From contig NW_019154046.1 of NCBI RefSeq assembly GCF_001653235.2, positions 434,001 through 498,000 of the forward strand: 64,000 nt of DNA, given 5' to 3'. The position numbers and the translations under genes are program-made. The DNA is from Pochonia chlamydosporia 170. Lineage: Eukaryota; Ascomycota; Sordariomycetes; Hypocreales; Clavicipitaceae. The notes beneath the pieces are model-generated. The model was not told the DNA's origin. It did not search any database and was given only the letters and a program-made list of their open reading frames with translations. Within the stretch, counting starts at the first letter, position 1. Each line of letters begins with the position of its first letter. Of the stretch, positions 22,582-33,447 are shown in pieces.

Positions 22582-23058
22582 CTAGTGTAGGGCCGCCCTA
22601 AGCTTAATAATTGGCCACAAGTACACATATCTCGGGCAGCAACCTATAGCAGTCTCTCCTTGGCGTAGCTTTGTCCATTTCGATATTGGCACGGCGTTGC
22701 CATTTACGGTAGCACAGGTAAGTGGTGGATCAGTACGGATCATGAAACAGCGCGTTTCATAGCCTGAAGGACAAACTGATCCAGGCGAAAAGACAGGCTG
22801 TACAGAATCCGTCCCCACCACTCCCTCTATATTATTGTTAACCATAGCATATCGGGTAGGATAACACTCCGGCATGGCAAGATATGCCGCAGGTGAACAT
22901 CGGTACCCTCGGTCCCACCCGTATTCAGATGGCGTTACGGCGAGTAACGTAAGGGTGAGAGAGGCGCATTTCTCTGCGGGTGTGAATGTCGTCGTGAGAG
23001 GGCCGAGGTTAATCGTTAAGGCAATGTCCTCAGCGCTCGTGGTTGTTGGTACCGACAT
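22582..23058 (-). CDS. Hypothetical Cys-containing fungal protein, possibly truncated
   Basis: ATG at 23056-23058 opens 158 residues. It contains LGPLTTTFTP, paired cysteines, YGWDRGYRCSP, FSPGSVCPSGYETRC and ETAIGCCPR near the end. This order (TTTFTP, then SPG.CP.GY, then GETA..CCP) resembles a family of fungal Cys-rich membrane or cell-surface proteins that usually continue past the CCP motif into a transmembrane segment. Here the frame stops shortly after CCPR at 22582, so either the 3' exon was missed or the gene is truncated. No signal peptide is present at this start. Function unknown. Confidence 0.5.
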   Translation of the reverse strand: MSVPTTTSAEDIALTINLGPLTTTFTPAEKCASLTLTLLAVTPSEYGWDRGYRCSPAAYLAMPECYPTRYAMVNNNIEGVVGTDSVQPVFSPGSVCPSGYETRCFMIRTDPPLTCATVNGNAVPISKWTKLRQGETAIGCCPRYVYLWPIIKLRAALH

Positions 23059-23448
23059 GTTGGACACTGATAGCTGCCCAGAATATGTGTTGCGTACATC
23101 AACGACGATTCTGGAGTTGGGAAGCTGGGTTGGTTCTGAGAGACAAGGTTGAAGGCAAAACGCTGAACAAGGGGCTCAACTTTGTTTTCAGCGCTCTTTT
23201 TTTTTGTTACAGTGATTATGCACGATTGCTACCCGTCTCCGCCGCGTGTTGGTTGTTGGCTGCAGGGAGGATCCCTCTTTCTCTGTTATAAAGCCGGAAT
23301 CTCGACGCTTTGCACCGCCGCTTTTAGCTTGGTGATTGGACGCTGATATGTGGCGTAACCGATGAATACGAGCTGAGACTCGGGGTATAAGATGCCGCGT
23401 CGCAGCTAGCCAAGTACCCAGCAACTTTGACTTGATCAGATTGTTGAA

Positions 23449-23964
23449 ATGGCCACGCAGGAAAATATTCAGCATCTTATCCACGTCCGCAACGCACGGC
23501 TGAAGGAAGCGTCGGAGGCGCGCGACGTGGATGCGCTCATGAAATGGCAGGCTGCCGATACCACATTTACAGACAAGGGTGCACTAACCCTGACTTTGGA
23601 TTGTGATTATGTCTTGCGTTTTTGCTAATTGTTATTAGTGAATGGTGTCGCCGTCTCTGGCTGGGACGCCGTACGCGACCACTATGCAAAAATCTACCTC
23701 GCCATGCCGACGTTCCGCATCCTCCAATCTGAGGCAACCGGATATACCCCCGAATTCGTAGTCGGCGAGTTTGAGTGTGAGGCCGTTGCGGGAGCGGATA
23801 TGCCGCAGTGGGGCGTAAAGAAGGGAGACGCCCTTCGGATGAAGGCTGTTTCTATGTTTTGGTGGCGATGGGAAGGCAAAGGCGAGTGGACGGGCGCCTT
23901 GGACGATGAGGCTGTGAGTGGATGGAAGATTTATAGAGAGAGGCTATACAGTATGCCGGGGTAA
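23449..23964 (+). CDS. SnoaL/NTF2-like protein
   Basis: Exons 23449-23578 and 23639-23964 give 151 residues. The intron (60 nt) starts GTGCAC and ends TTGCTAATTGTTATTAG. The protein opens with a long helix (MATQENIQHLIHVRNARLKE) and continues with aromatic-rich strands (FRILQSEATGYTPEFVVGEF, FWWRWEGKGEWTG). Size and layout fit the cone-shaped SnoaL/NTF2-like fold used by small isomerases, cyclases and binding proteins. No catalytic residues can be assigned with certainty. It lies alone between a hypothetical gene and the MFS transporter; a role in secondary metabolism is possible but unproved. Confidence 0.7.
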
Positions 23965-24476
23965 TGACTATCTGCAGGCTATCCTGTGCAAAATAATCTA
24001 AGCTAATGTATACGCACTTTTAAATGCATCGGAATTCAAAAAGACATGGGGTCTATCGTGATAACTACGCGCTAATTTACCTGATATGGACGCTTCCTTT
24101 GGCTTAGGGCACTTCTACCTATCAATTTGGCAAGAACATCAAGTTGCCACAACAGGTTACTCACAATTAGACATGTCCTAACGAGCCAATCACCTTCGGC
24201 TACACATACGGGGCTTTTCAATATGTAGTCATTTAGGGCGCTGAGGATGATGATACATCCTGCCAAGTCCATCCTGCCAATTTCCCGCTCCTCAATATGT
24301 TGTGGTCACTTGTCTCACCAACAGTTCAAGGTCCCAGCTTCACTTGAACTACAAAACTTACCATATCAATTCACCGCCTGAATCCTATTCTAGACAGCAG
24401 CAAACAAATGGGAAATCTCCTCGCAGGGTCGCAGGACAAAGCTCAGTGGCCACCTTTTCAATGCTTTACCCAATGT

Positions 24477-26286
24477 CTACACAGTATATCTAAAAAACGT
24501 AGCATTGTCCCCCTTGTCACTCTCTTGCATCTTCTCCTCAATCGTGTACTCATCTGGTGCCTTGTACTCCGCATCCCGACTTGCGTTCTCCTTCCGTAGA
24601 TACCATGTTAGAAAGGCGGAGCAAGCGCTGGTGAGGGTCATCATGCCGACGAGGGTAAGATAGGCAGAGAGATACCGGGGCGCATCGTCCTTGCGGAACA
24701 TGAAGCCTGATACGGCACCTCCCAAGTTTCCCTAGAACAAGTTAGCTTCCATACATGCATTTCCGGTGGCTGTTGGAATGAGGGCGGCCGCATTAAACTT
24801 ACGGACCCAACAACCATGGCAATGCCCACACCACGCTTCACCGAGCCGCCAATGTTATTGCTATTCCACGCCACGGTCAGCGGAACGTTTGGATACGTTC
24901 CGACCGCCACGAGGAAACAGGCGAAATACTTGGCACCATTGCTCTGAACGGCAGCCAGTATCGCGAATCCCACAGCGCTAAACAGTTAACCCACCACCCT
25001 CTCAACTCGCAGAAGACTCATAACAGACAATATGTCAAGGACAACTCACCCAATAGCACAAAAGAAGACGATATAGACGCCTCTATGGCCCTGCTTGTCA
25101 GACCAATACCCCGCGAACAAGGTACACAAACAAGCCGCAATGTAGGGCGGCGCACTCATTAGCTGCGCATTCTCGTTTGCATACCCCAGACTCTTAATAA
25201 TAGTGGGCAGGAAAATCGACACACTATAAAGAGGGGTAACAAGACTAAAGAAGATGATCATCTGAACGTAAATCTTCCACTCCTTGAGGGCATCTATGAT
25301 AAATTGCCGCTTAAATTGGTCCGAAAGCACAGGCTGGTCTTGTTTGAGGCGGCGAACAACTTCCGCTTTCTCGTCAGGTGCGAGGAATTTGGCGGTGGAG
25401 GGGTAATCATGCAGTACAAAGTAGGCCATAATTGCTAAATAATTAGTATATTTTCAAGCCAAATGTTAGAGGAGGAGAGAAGTTGATAGGAAGAGAGCAT
25501 CGTACCGATAACGACGGTAATGATACCCTCGATGATAAAGATCCACGCCCACCCATTGAGACCACCAAGTCCTTTCATCTCCATTATACCACGGGCCAAA
25601 AGACCGCCGAATGCGCCAGCTGCCGTTGCAGCAGAGAAGAAGATGGCCACGCGGAGAGCGCATTCGTGTCTGCGATACCACAAACTAATGCTGCACCAAC
25701 CGTCAGTACTAAGTCCTTGTTTCACGCAACCGTAGTGTACATACAAGTATGCAATGCCGGGAAATAATCCGCCCTCTGCTAAGCCTAGCGCCGCTCGTGC
25801 CGCCAGTAAACCAGGGAAAGTCTTGACAACACCCATAACTATGCTTATTCCTCCCCAGACGACCATGATGCTGGGAATCCAGACGGACGGTCTGAACCTC
25901 TTCATGGCAAGGTTCGATGGGATTTCGACCGCCACGTAGAGCGGATAGAAGATGGAAACGACAATCTACGCCATCAGCGAAATATATCAAGACTAATGGT
26001 GAACGTGAACAATGGTACGTACGTTATAGTCATACTTGCCTGTCATTTGCAAATCACTTTCCAGCCCAGCTAACTTGGCATTTCCAATATTCGCACGATC
26101 CAGGAATGATAAGAGATAAAGCAATGATAAGAAAGGTAGTAATGTCCAATCGAGTTTGCGAAGTAACCGCTTGGTTTCGGTGGGAGTAAAGGATGATTCT
26201 ACGACTTCAACGGCCGCGGCTTTTGTCTCAATGTCTGCGTCGCTGATGTGAGGGTCTATGTCCTGTGCTGCTGGTGATTTTCCCAT
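24477..26286 (-). CDS. MFS transporter, Dal5/allantoate permease type
   Basis: Six exons (minus): 26286-26023, 25965-25745, 25690-25506, 25434-25050, 24977-24803, 24731-24477, giving 494 residues. The five GT-AG introns are 54-72 nt and phases agree throughout. Family marks of the anion:cation symporter group are clear: LYLLSFLDRANIGNAKLAG in TM1, ALGLAEGGLFPG in TM4, SLWYRRHE, a cytoplasmic loop with DYPSTAKFLAPDE, and GGAVSGFMFRKDDAPRYLSAY near TM11-12. It should sit in the plasma membrane and import a small organic anion such as an allantoate, nicotinate or vitamin-like substrate; the exact one is not visible. The Lys/Glu-rich C-terminal tail is cytoplasmic. Confidence 0.93.
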
Positions 26287-29200
26287 GATATGCTTATTGT
26301 TTTACTGCAATGTTTGGGAATATAGATAGAGACGCAGTACGGAGCATAGAGCCTGTGAAATTAGAAAACATCACTTTACAGTACATAGTAAAAGCAGGGC
26401 GATGGCTCCTTTAATTAATACATGCAAGCCCCTCATCGACATGACAAGTCCAGACACTCAAGGCTCTCGCCAATATCCCATCCCGGTCGATAGATTCCCT
26501 TACCGCTTGGCAGAGACACTTGCGATATCCCCGGTATCTACTGGTAAATTTGTCAAGCCACGCATCTGCATTGCCGGCGGGGATGCCAACATGACTCGCC
26601 TGTACTGCCCAATGAGCTATCCACATATTAAATGGCTGGCATCCGCCCGGACGCTAGAGTAGAAGCCTGTTCTCCTGTCACCGCGTGAGCCGTGGTCCCT
26701 TTGCTTCAGAGTCCATTACCCTGAGCTTTTTGCCAAGGAAAATATCGGGGATTTACCCCGTGTGGGGGACGGACCGTTGCCGCGTGTTTGTTGAAAAGCC
26801 GTGATCCAGTTTCGTGGAGAAGTGCAAGTTTCTTCTCACGGCTACAGTAGCCCAACGCATCTTATATCTCGGATAGCTTGGTGTGTGCCGTACGTCCAAG
26901 GGAGATTGGTCCGTGCAGAAGTTTGAAGTTGTAGCGCTGTATTGGCAACTGTACTAGAAGTGCGAATGAGGTTGGTAACCTCTGTTTCAATAATGCGAAT
27001 GTTGGCGTTTGGGCTGTTCCGTTGAAAAGCTGTGTTTGTATCTTCTGGACCGCAGCCTGCCGTCGCTGCTGCGAGTGGAGCCTCCCTCTATTGCTCCTTC
27101 CTTTCTTCAAGTTGCTCCGCTGTAAGTTTTGGGCGAACCAATTTTCGGTAGTTAACGTGCCGTTGAACTTAATCTCTCCCTGGGAGTCCAGCATGTAAAA
27201 TGGACCGTCTTATCGCAGATCTCGCTTACATTAACTAGCTTTGACCTGTCATCAAACACCGTATCTTCTAGAGGTGTCGCTGTCGTTAACGAGCCAGCTT
27301 GTACTCAACCCAATCTGGTTACCGAAACGCTACTCTGATAAACAAATAAACATATCCTTGAATGCTCGCTACTCCATTGAGTTACATCTTCTGTCTGCCA
27401 CGAACGCCAAAACTTGAAGTCGCGGGTACGGGTGGCGGATTTTGGACCCTAGAAGTACTGTAGAGCAACAAATGGCGTCAAAATAGCTTCCTTTCCTTTT
27501 GGATACGTGAAAGTTCATTTTAGGCCTCGAAGTAGGATACTTTTGGGAACATTTGTTGTACCCTACCTCAACCTGAGCGGTCACTTCGCGTGCAAGAAGA
27601 TTGTTGAACTGTCACGGCGATATGTCTCACACTCTATACCGTATACTTATAATAAAGACTTTGCTCTGACTGGGTGTGTATAGAGCCTTGATAGAATGGT
27701 GTCAACTGAAATGACTCGATAACATTTGTAATGACTCTGCGATTCCCCTTTTCATCAAGGAAACCATTTTCTGGATTCATTTCCGTAATAGTCGTCCTTC
27801 GACTACACCCTGGAGCTCTGTAGAGCTTGGATGAATATGTAAGGTGTTCATTCCGCAGGCTGTACTCTGTTAGGCGCTTGCTGGTAGATGAAAGATGCGA
27901 AACTTACCGCCGAGGCGACCAACAGCCATGCCAGAACCAATTTGCCTCGAAATCTGGTTGAAATCAGGAGTATATTTTGCAGCTTTGTTGTGGCTGTGCT
28001 GACATATCTCGGAGCGCCTTGTACGCACGCGTTTAGGGTCAAATGAAATGCCACGGCCACCAAAGGCACGCAATCGCGTCTAGTCAACGATAAATGTCGT
28101 TTTTGTGTCACCTGCACTCTTGGCCGCGCTCAAGCAGAGCATTGCCGCGGGTTTGCAGGCATAAAAGACGATATAGATACTCGAGAGGCAAAAACCCGTT
28201 CATCTCCCAGCCACTCATTGACCTTCCGCATTTTAATTTGCACCGCATGAAGCCGGCTTCTGCCTCACCTGCTCATGCGGGGACACCGCCGGCAAACGGG
28301 CGGGCGCAGCCAAAGTCAATGCAATCGACAAAACCCTTGACACGTCCCTCCTCCCTGACCAACTGCTGAAGTTGCCTTCAATGCTGCCAACCACATATGA
28401 AGCCTGGCTCTAGCACCTGTGTGATGAGTCGCTAACTATAATTTTTCCTACAATGTCAATGCGCAATGGTGAGGAATTGGCCAAAGCGGGCAGAGGGTAG
28501 CTTTGGATAGCGTCGACGGCTTGATATTGCTATAACTTACTGTGACTTATATTGTGAACCTTGCACCATGAACAAATTTTCCCCCAAAAAGAAGCATCAT
28601 TGACGAACACATGTTCATGTGTCAGCACGGGTTTCTTTGGGCCTGTTTTGGGGGGCTGGCTGATTCACAACTAGGCCGCCAAAGCCCAAAATGTCTTTCC
28701 TGACGCTGGTCTGACTCGTCAGTTCTTAGTGCCCAGAACCTCAGCAACCAAGCCATCCCACAAACTCGAGCTGTGGACCTCGTTTTCACCAGACCAATCT
28801 CAGTTCCACAAGGTGCGGCACTTCCCGCAAAGAGAGAATATTGAAGCTTTGAGGCGTTGGGGCGAATGCCGTTCAGCCCCTTGATAGGTTGGCCCGGATT
28901 TCAGTCTTGTTTAGCAGAGCGGTGGACATTGGGCCTCCAGAAGCCACACTTGCTCCAGCCTTGTGCTGCGCCAGAGCCCCAAGCCCTGTTTACCCCGTAT
29001 CGACAGCCGGCTAGTGACGCTAATGCAAAGCTATGGTCTGCTGGAGCGAGTAATTTCTCTTCGTTACTATCCATCTCGGACTATCGCGCGCCATTTCGGG
29101 GCAGGGGGACGAGATAGGCTGTCGGTGTTGAAGTTCACCTGCCATCAAGCTATGAATAACCATATTTTTGGGAAACGCCATACCGAGTTTACCAGCAGCT

Positions 29201-29453
29201 TGGTTGTCAGCCCGCAGCTTTGCCTTGTGCGGAAGGTTTTTAGTTCTATCCAATGCAAGCCACCTTGAGGCTCCAACGTCCTTGCGAAATGCATTATAAA
29301 ATGATATGCTGCTCCGCCATCTGCAACCAACATGCTGCGTGACCGTCCGACATATACCCTCTATCTACACTGCTGGTTGATTGACTGCTTCTCCCCGCCT
29401 TCTATTCACTCAATAACATTATATTTAAGCGATATTTACGGCCGAATTTAAAG
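26287..29453. other. Large gene-free interval
   Basis: A 3.2-kb gap. Minus ORFs at 26862-27194 (110 codons) and 27848-28117 (89 codons) show no domain, signal peptide or splice context and I do not call them genes. The promoter of the GPI-protein gene should lie just before 29454; an AT-rich stretch (taacattatatttaa) occurs near 29415-29430. Confidence 0.5.
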
Positions 29454-30356
29454 ATGCAACTCTATTCTCTTTTCATCTTATACATTGCCCAACTGGCTGC
29501 GGCCGAACAAGTCTTGCCCAAGCAGGCTATAGGCGGTGTTTCTGCCCGCCAACTCTTTCCTAAAGCTGAAACGCTTTTTATGTTCGCAAAGCGAGCCTCT
29601 TGTCCACTTAACCAAAAGGCTTGTCAAGACGGCTGTATACCTGTCACTGGGCAATGTTGCGGCTCAGCCGGCTGGTGTAAGCTTGGTACCTTCTGCGATG
29701 ATAAGCTGGGCGGTTGCTGTCAACTTGGCAAAATCTGCACTAACGGTCCTACCGGAGGTCCGACATGCGATACAGGATACGCACCCTGTCAAAACAAGTG
29801 TATGCCTATTGGCGGAGATTGCTGTAACGATGGAACCTTTTGTAAAGCCGGCACCAAGTGTGATGGTAACGGCGGATGTTCCGGCGGCACCGGAGGCGAT
29901 GGAAACGGCCAGTGCCTGTCAACCGAAACACCCTGCAACAATAAATGCATGCCTAAGGGAGCTGTCTGTTGCGGAAATGGACGATACTGCAATACAGGAT
30001 ACACCTGCATCAATGCCGGCCTCAACTGTTCTCCTGGGGGAACCGGCGGCAACGGCGGTGGCGACATCTCCTCGCCTGCTCCCGACGTAACACCTCAGTC
30101 TTCCTATGTGTTGACGTCGGGCAATGGTGCTTCGCCTACTGTAACACGTCCTGGATTCACTCCCTCTGCTGAGGCGACTACTCCTCTGGCTACGGGCAAT
30201 AACCCTAGCCCTACCAATGCTGGTGGTGTTACGGCTGCAGGTACCCAGGCGCCTACCCAGACTAAAGGTACCAGTGCCAGCCATGCTGGTATGCTTCATA
30301 TGCCGTCTTTCTTGGCAGCTGTGGCAATGGCCCTTCCTCTTTTGTTGTGCCTATAA
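29454..30356 (+). CDS. Secreted GPI-anchor-type protein with three eight-cysteine modules
   Basis: Single exon, 300 residues. A signal peptide (MQLYSLFILYIAQLAAA) precedes a Cys-rich region with three tandem modules at residues about 50-89, 105-142 and 154-192. Each follows C-x6-C-x3-C-x6-CC-x5-C-x5-C-x5/6-C. Gly-rich linkers (GGTGGDGNG, GGTGGNGGG) separate or follow them. A Ser/Thr/Pro-rich stretch (about 205-275) and a hydrophobic C-terminus (MPSFLAAVAMALPLLLCL) look like a wall-spanning stalk and GPI signal. The regular spacing suggests disulfide knots of a wall- or chitin-associated surface protein. Function unknown; binding or protection at the cell wall is an inference. Confidence 0.85.
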   Translation: MQLYSLFILYIAQLAAAEQVLPKQAIGGVSARQLFPKAETLFMFAKRASCPLNQKACQDGCIPVTGQCCGSAGWCKLGTFCDDKLGGCCQLGKICTNGPTGGPTCDTGYAPCQNKCMPIGGDCCNDGTFCKAGTKCDGNGGCSGGTGGDGNGQCLSTETPCNNKCMPKGAVCCGNGRYCNTGYTCINAGLNCSPGGTGGNGGGDISSPAPDVTPQSSYVLTSGNGASPTVTRPGFTPSAEATTPLATGNNPSPTNAGGVTAAGTQAPTQTKGTSASHAGMLHMPSFLAAVAMALPLLLCL

Positions 30357-30359
30357 AGT

Positions 30360-31770
30360 GTTGGATTATGCACCTTTCTACCAACGCACTAGCTGAGAAC
30401 AGGACATGTAATGAGAACACGATAGACAGGATTGCCTAGGAGATTAAATAATACAAGGATTGTTTATAAATACATTGATGCTATCTTTTTATAGGTTTCA
30501 TGAGAAATGCTATTGCATGTGTCATGTTTTCCAGCAGATTAGCCAATCAAAGCAAGGTGAATGTGTTTCGTCTAGTTGCCATTTCTTTTGAAGAATTCTA
30601 GTCAGACTCCTTCTGGTGATCACTTCGGTTACTTGCATGCATGGTGAGCGCTACGTGATAGGGCTGTCGTTCCGACCATTGTTCCGTGCCTGGACTATGT
30701 TGCCGCAGTGTGGCTCAAGAGCTGCTGCTGCAAAGGATGAAGGCCAGAGGCATACTGGATAGGTTGGTCCGTTGGGTAGGCGCTTCTGTTCGGATAGAAC
30801 TGCCTCTGTGGTAGTAAATGGGCACCGTCCGAACGTCCGGCGTTGGCTCAGGCCCTGCAACACCCAGAAGGCAAAGGCGGGGAGTGGTGTGGCAAAATGT
30901 AATATGGATACGGATTTTATTTTGCCCAGAGGGAAGTCCCTAGAGGGCCTGGACAGAAAGCCATTTACAGTTCGATAAATTTGGTACATAACGCCAGGAG
31001 CCCCACACTTTCTCTTACACTGGTTGGTTCCGCCTCGTCACTTTTGTTCCTTGACAGGCCTGATACCATGTCTGGTAGTTATAGTGACACACTTTGGCTT
31101 TTGTAATTACGGGTGCCTCCTTGTGCGGTGAGTGCACCACGGCTGGATTCAAGCGCAACGGATTTAATCCGGGTACTCGTAGCGTTGTCAGAGACTTGCG
31201 GAAAGATATCCGTAGCTGCGAAACAATCGCCGGATTTGCCACAGTGAATTTACATCAACTCCATGATTCTCAAGAAGCAACTTAACGCGACCCACATCAA
31301 TGATGCTTTAAGTCAGTATCCTTGGTTGAGGAGCCATTTTCTCACGCTCTTACACATATTGCGTAGTCTATAGAGCCGAACATGGCGTCATTTTGCCAAC
31401 CACCGTCAACTAGCCTAGATGACATCACAGTAAGGTAAGGCTGTGTTGGAATATGAAGCTTATATTGTGTTCTCGGCCATCAGTCACCCCAAAAGCAACT
31501 ATTGTGACGGGTGGTGAGTTTCGGCCTGTTAAAACTAAAAAGCAGCACAGAGGTATTACCAACGGCGCGTCGCTTTTGTCGATTAGGCCTTTACTTATTT
31601 CTCTTCTAGATCGCTGACCCTCTTCCGGCTCTGAATGTTGGACGGTTTTTGGGTCTGTTTCCAACTGTATTTGAACAAAGTTGTCATTCGGCGTGCGATA
31701 CGTTCGGCATTCTCGACTCGTCGATCTCAAGGTGCCTTTAAATATTGTTTTGCCCTAGTCCAATCTAAAA
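30360..31770. other. Gene-free interval
   Basis: 3' region of the GPI-protein gene and downstream sequence. A 112-codon minus ORF at 30651-30989 and others show no domain or gene structure. Confidence 0.45.
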
Positions 31771-32598
31771 TTAAATCAACTTGACAGCAGTAGTGCGTCC
31801 GTTCCTAAGTGCCCAACAAACGGCTGTTGTGCCCTTGTAACATGTCAAGTTTGCATGAAGTTTATGGCCGCCCAGAAGCAGCGCTACCACTTCATACTGT
31901 CCTTCTGCAGCGGCAAATGAGATAGCGCTTGGACCATCATGATCTCTTGCCTTCAAATGTAATCCACTGATGCCCAATAAGTGCCTCACAATCGGCATGC
32001 TGCCCGCCATTGCGGCATAGCACAGTGGTGTACGACCTCGGTGATCACAAAGGTTAGCATTTACCTTCGTCGATGATAAGTGAAGTCTCACCACGTCTAT
32101 CTGACCGGTGTGTACGGCCCGCAAGAGCGGGTCATGCCAAGCCTATCCTTTTTATTCACATCAACCTTGCTTGACTCCAGAATCAGTTTGACCATGCCGT
32201 ATTGGGCTTCCCTGACAGCACAGTGCAAAGCGGTATTCCCATGGTTATCTGGTAAGTTTGGGTCGATTGCCTCGGCAGTGAGAAGGACAGCAACTATGTT
32301 TTCGAAACCACGTTTCGCGGCAATGTGCATCAGCTTGCATGGGAGTTTGAGGTCTTGAACATTCATGTTGACATCAGCGCCGTATTTTATTGCCTTAGCA
32401 GCCGAAGAGGTCTGGGCCTGGCATACGGCCCAAGCCAAGGCATAGCGTAGCATGTTTCAAAGCGTTTTAATGATAAAGAAATGGATCCAATGGTTCATAT
32501 AGACGTTGGTTTGTCCGAGTAAATGAGTCGACATCAGTTTCGGATTCCAGGAATTCCGCAACAGACAGCAACAGCTCGTTGGGTAGTATCAGTATCAT
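31771..32598 (-). pseudogene. F-box-ankyrin repeat gene relict
   Basis: The start at 32596-32598 reads MILILPNELLLSVAEFLESE, an F-box-like opening, and the frame stops at TAA (former CAA likely) near 32480 just before a segment reading NALKHATLCLGLG. A frameshift then leads to IKYGADVNMN and ankyrin repeats (LMHIAAKRGFENIVAVLL, NTALHCAVREAQYGMVKLIL). A second frameshift near 32120-32135 lies in GACCCGCTC, where one C seems missing. Further repeats run to 31771 (RGRTPLCYAAMAGSMPIVRHLL and two more). Intact relatives are multicopy fungal F-box-ankyrin proteins thought to recruit targets for ubiquitination. At least one nonsense change and two frameshifts mean this copy is dead. Confidence 0.75.
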
Positions 32599-33447
32599 TT
32601 TGTAGCGACCATTGCGAGTAACCTGATACTGCGACAAAGATTCGTACAGAATGTAAAATTGGTCAGTGGATACACCATTTGTCTTGACCTTACCTTCACA
32701 GGATAGCTACTTTAGAGTCAAGCTTTATCTGACCGTCGCAGCTGGCATTGACATCACAGTTTAGCAGGAAGATAAAGCTTTCGTTCTAACATGCGCTGAG
32801 GGATAGGTCGGTCAGCCTACCACCTGCGTCAACTGCTGAGCCTGTTGCTTCACTTAGGGCATGCGAGGAAGTAAATCGATATCGAATGACAAACACGTGG
32901 GTAGTGGCAGGGCTGGAAGTCACGGATGGTCTCTTAAAGCCCACAGCCATTATCTATATAGATATCCCCATGCACGAGACTTGGAGCGCAATATTTCTCG
33001 GGATCCATTGGTATATGTGTACGTACACCTTTGGATTGTCTTTACTTACTTAGGAAGCTAGTTAAGCCTATTACGTATCCTTGAGAGATTGTGTCGAGCC
33101 CAACAAAGCCTTTAACTGGCTTATGTGCAGATGTGAATATATGGAGGTGGGTTCCGCACATGCCGGAAGGTTCGTCAAATATTTGCTTGGGTGCCGCCAG
33201 CCTTACACTGGAAGGATACAAGATTTTTCACTTGTTATGCGTTCAATAATTGTCGAAGCTCTCTATAACATATTGGTTCAATTTTTGTTTCCACAGAAAC
33301 GCCTTTGGTTCTATCCATCAGTTCTCCCTTGGAAGATGTCTTGAGTCTCATGTATTCAAGTCTGCTTTTGTTAGGTTGGTCGAGTATTTAAAACGGCCGC
33401 TTCGACAGCGAAGTTAAATGTAGATACCTAACGTCGCCTCTATTGTC
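32599..33447. other. Gene-free interval
   Basis: Between the ankyrin relict and the arylsulfatase 3' end. Short ORFs only. Confidence 0.45.

Noticed and set aside
29536..30090. 184-codon ORF in another plus frame, and long minus ORFs here.
   Set aside because: Shadows of the Cys-rich GPI-type gene; the low stop density follows from its biased composition.
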